Below are positions 7,639-8,043 of a stretch of 8,043 bases of DNA, one piece after another; the first letter of the stretch is position 1; each line of letters starts with the position of its first letter. The position numbers and the translations under genes are program-made. The DNA comes from Bacteroidales bacterium UBA1064 (GTDB lineage Bacteria; Bacteroidota; Bacteroidia; Bacteroidales; Tenuifilaceae), in contig DCDD01000162.1 of assembly GCA_002316235.1 (NCBI GenBank), positions 1 through 8,043 of the forward strand, written 5' to 3'. Below the pieces are notes generated by a model. It was not told the origin of the DNA. It saw nothing but the letters and a program-made list of their open reading frames with translations, and ran no database searches.

Positions 7639-7755
7639 CCAGACAACGGCAGCAAAGAACCATATACAGAGAAGCTGGTCGGTACCGATAATAGGCGTAG
7701 CTTCCAAAATTCGTCAGGTAAACTCCCTTGCTGCCGCTGGACTTCCGTCGTGTGG
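7639..7755. repeat. Long imperfect nested inverted repeat (candidate structured DNA/RNA element)
   Basis: Three nested pairs of arms are visible. The outer arm 7639-7646 (CCAGACAA) pairs with 7748-7755 (TCGTGTGG) at 6 of 8 positions, and one mismatch becomes a G-U wobble if the minus strand is transcribed. The middle arm 7647-7655 (CGGCAGCAA) pairs perfectly with 7728-7736 (TTGCTGCCG), leaving 7737-7747 as a one-sided bulge. The inner arm 7671-7676 (GAAGCT) pairs perfectly with 7699-7704 (AGCTTC), and the palindrome CGGTACCG (7680-7687) lies inside its loop. A single long hairpin with unequal, bulged arms would fit an integron attC-like site, a dispersed intergenic repeat or a non-coding RNA. 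The canonical attC end boxes (RYYYAAC and GTTRRRY) are not clearly present, so no class is assigned. Confidence 0.4.
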
Positions 7756-7902
7756 GAGCAAGAGGGTCTGTTATGCGCTTTCTCATAATGGCTGAGGCCA
7801 TATACAGTAAATTATTGGGTGGTTACCTCTCTTCCCAAATGCACCTAATTTAGATTTGACAGAACGTACAAATTATCAATGAAACCCTTATGGTATATGG
7901 GC

Positions 7903-8043
7903 TTAGTTATGTCTTTGTTCATTGTTTTCATCCGTATAAAATCTAATATTATTAATTGACAATAACTTACGATTTCGCCTTAAGCACTCGTTAACGTTCG
8001 GATGGAACACCAATATTTTATTGGCTTCGCCGAGCTCTCCGCC
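7903..8043 (-). CDS. Possible 3' end of a gene entering from the right edge
   Basis: Reading leftward from the edge, one minus-strand frame is open for 46 codons and stops at TAA (7903-7905). The predicted tail is hydrophilic, with segments NKILVFHPNVNECLRR and RFYTDENNEQRHN. No family is recognised. A second minus-strand frame is open over much of the same stretch (from TAA near 7984 to TAG at 7845-7847), and the DNA is rich in short palindromes, so the open frame may be chance within a non-coding repeat. The sequence to the right is needed to decide. Confidence 0.15.
   Translation of the reverse strand, partial: GGELGEANKILVFHPNVNECLRRNRKLLSINNIRFYTDENNEQRHN
8010..8024. other. Short perfect hairpin CCAATA-TTT-TATTGG
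   Basis: A 6-bp perfect stem with a 3-base loop. It is flanked on the left by GTTC-GGATG-GAAC (7996-8008) and on the right by GGC-TTC-GCC (8023-8031) and GAGCTC (8032-8037). No T-run follows on either side, so it does not look like an intrinsic terminator. The density of small palindromes suggests a structured or repeated non-coding segment. Confidence 0.35.

Larger units (their letters stand above)
7508..8043. other. 536-bp gene-poor region at the right edge
   Basis: No complete convincing gene was found on either strand. The segment nearest 7508 should contain the promoter of the radical SAM gene; TAAGTTTT on the minus strand (plus 7541-7548) resembles a -7 box, but no -33 box stands at the right distance. 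An 11-bp palindrome GGGGTAACCCC is at 7626-7636, followed by the long imperfect inverted repeat described separately. A short inverted repeat TTATG/CATAA lies at 7771-7775 and 7784-7788. From about 7850 the sequence is A/T-rich, then palindrome-rich to the edge. Open frames of 76-87 codons around 7532-7801 on both strands have unusual composition and overlap the inverted repeat, so I do not treat them as genes. Confidence 0.55.

Noticed and set aside
7637..7788. Integron attC site
   Set aside because: The hairpin shape is suggestive, but neither RYYYAAC nor GTTRRRY boxes are found at its ends and no integrase gene is present, so it stays unclassified.
7532..7801. Open frames on both strands (87 codons plus, 76 codons minus) in the right intergenic region
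   Set aside because: They overlap each other and the inverted repeat, have Cys/Arg/Pro/Ser-rich composition with no recognisable domain, and lack a credible start context.
7845..7931. 28-residue minus-strand frame starting MKTMNKDITK
   Set aside because: Too short to judge, no promoter or ribosome site, and it overlaps the other open frame from the right edge.

Overview
The window looks like chromosomal DNA of a member of the Bacteroidota, probably an environmental Bacteroidales or Marinilabiliales-type organism. The evidence is indirect: the protein families and their N-termini resemble Bacteroidota versions, starts lack clear Shine-Dalgarno sequences and are preceded by A/T-rich leaders, and weak matches to the Bacteroidota promoter form (TTTG, about 19 bp, TAnnTTTG) lie in the one divergent intergenic region. 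Taxonomy is inferred; no rRNA or marker gene is present.

Left part, minus strand (1-2832): three genes read right to left with 17-nt gaps and probably form one transcript. They are a small ArsC/Spx/YfgD-family thioredoxin-fold protein (2488-2832), a secreted protein with two tandem CAP/SCP domains of which the second has lost two of its three cavity ligands (1610-2470), and a class I iron-sulfur fumarate hydratase whose C-terminus runs off the left edge (1-1592).

Middle part, plus strand (2974-6116): an envelope O-acetylation pair. A membrane-anchored SGNH/GDSL hydrolase-fold protein (2974-4500) is followed 86 nt later by an AlgI-type MBOAT membrane acyltransferase (4587-6116). Such pairs move acetyl groups across the membrane and place them on a polysaccharide or peptidoglycan; the target cannot be told from the sequence. 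The divergent region 2833-2973 should hold the promoters of both gene groups and contains an inverted repeat.

Right part: after a 260-bp convergent gap lies a minus-strand radical SAM enzyme of the AmmeMemoRadiSam (AmrS) family (6377-7507). It starts at GTG and carries a twin-arginine-like N-terminus, which is unexpected for a radical SAM enzyme. The last 536 bp (7508-8043) hold no convincing complete gene. They contain a long imperfect inverted repeat (7639-7755), which is the main unexplained structure here, several small palindromes, and a weak open frame entering from the right edge.

Most of the window is ordinary chromosomal gene content. No mobile element, CRISPR array, tRNA or rRNA was seen. 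The items most worth a second look are the Tat-like radical SAM protein, the half-degenerate tandem CAP protein, and the structured intergenic segment near 7640-7760.
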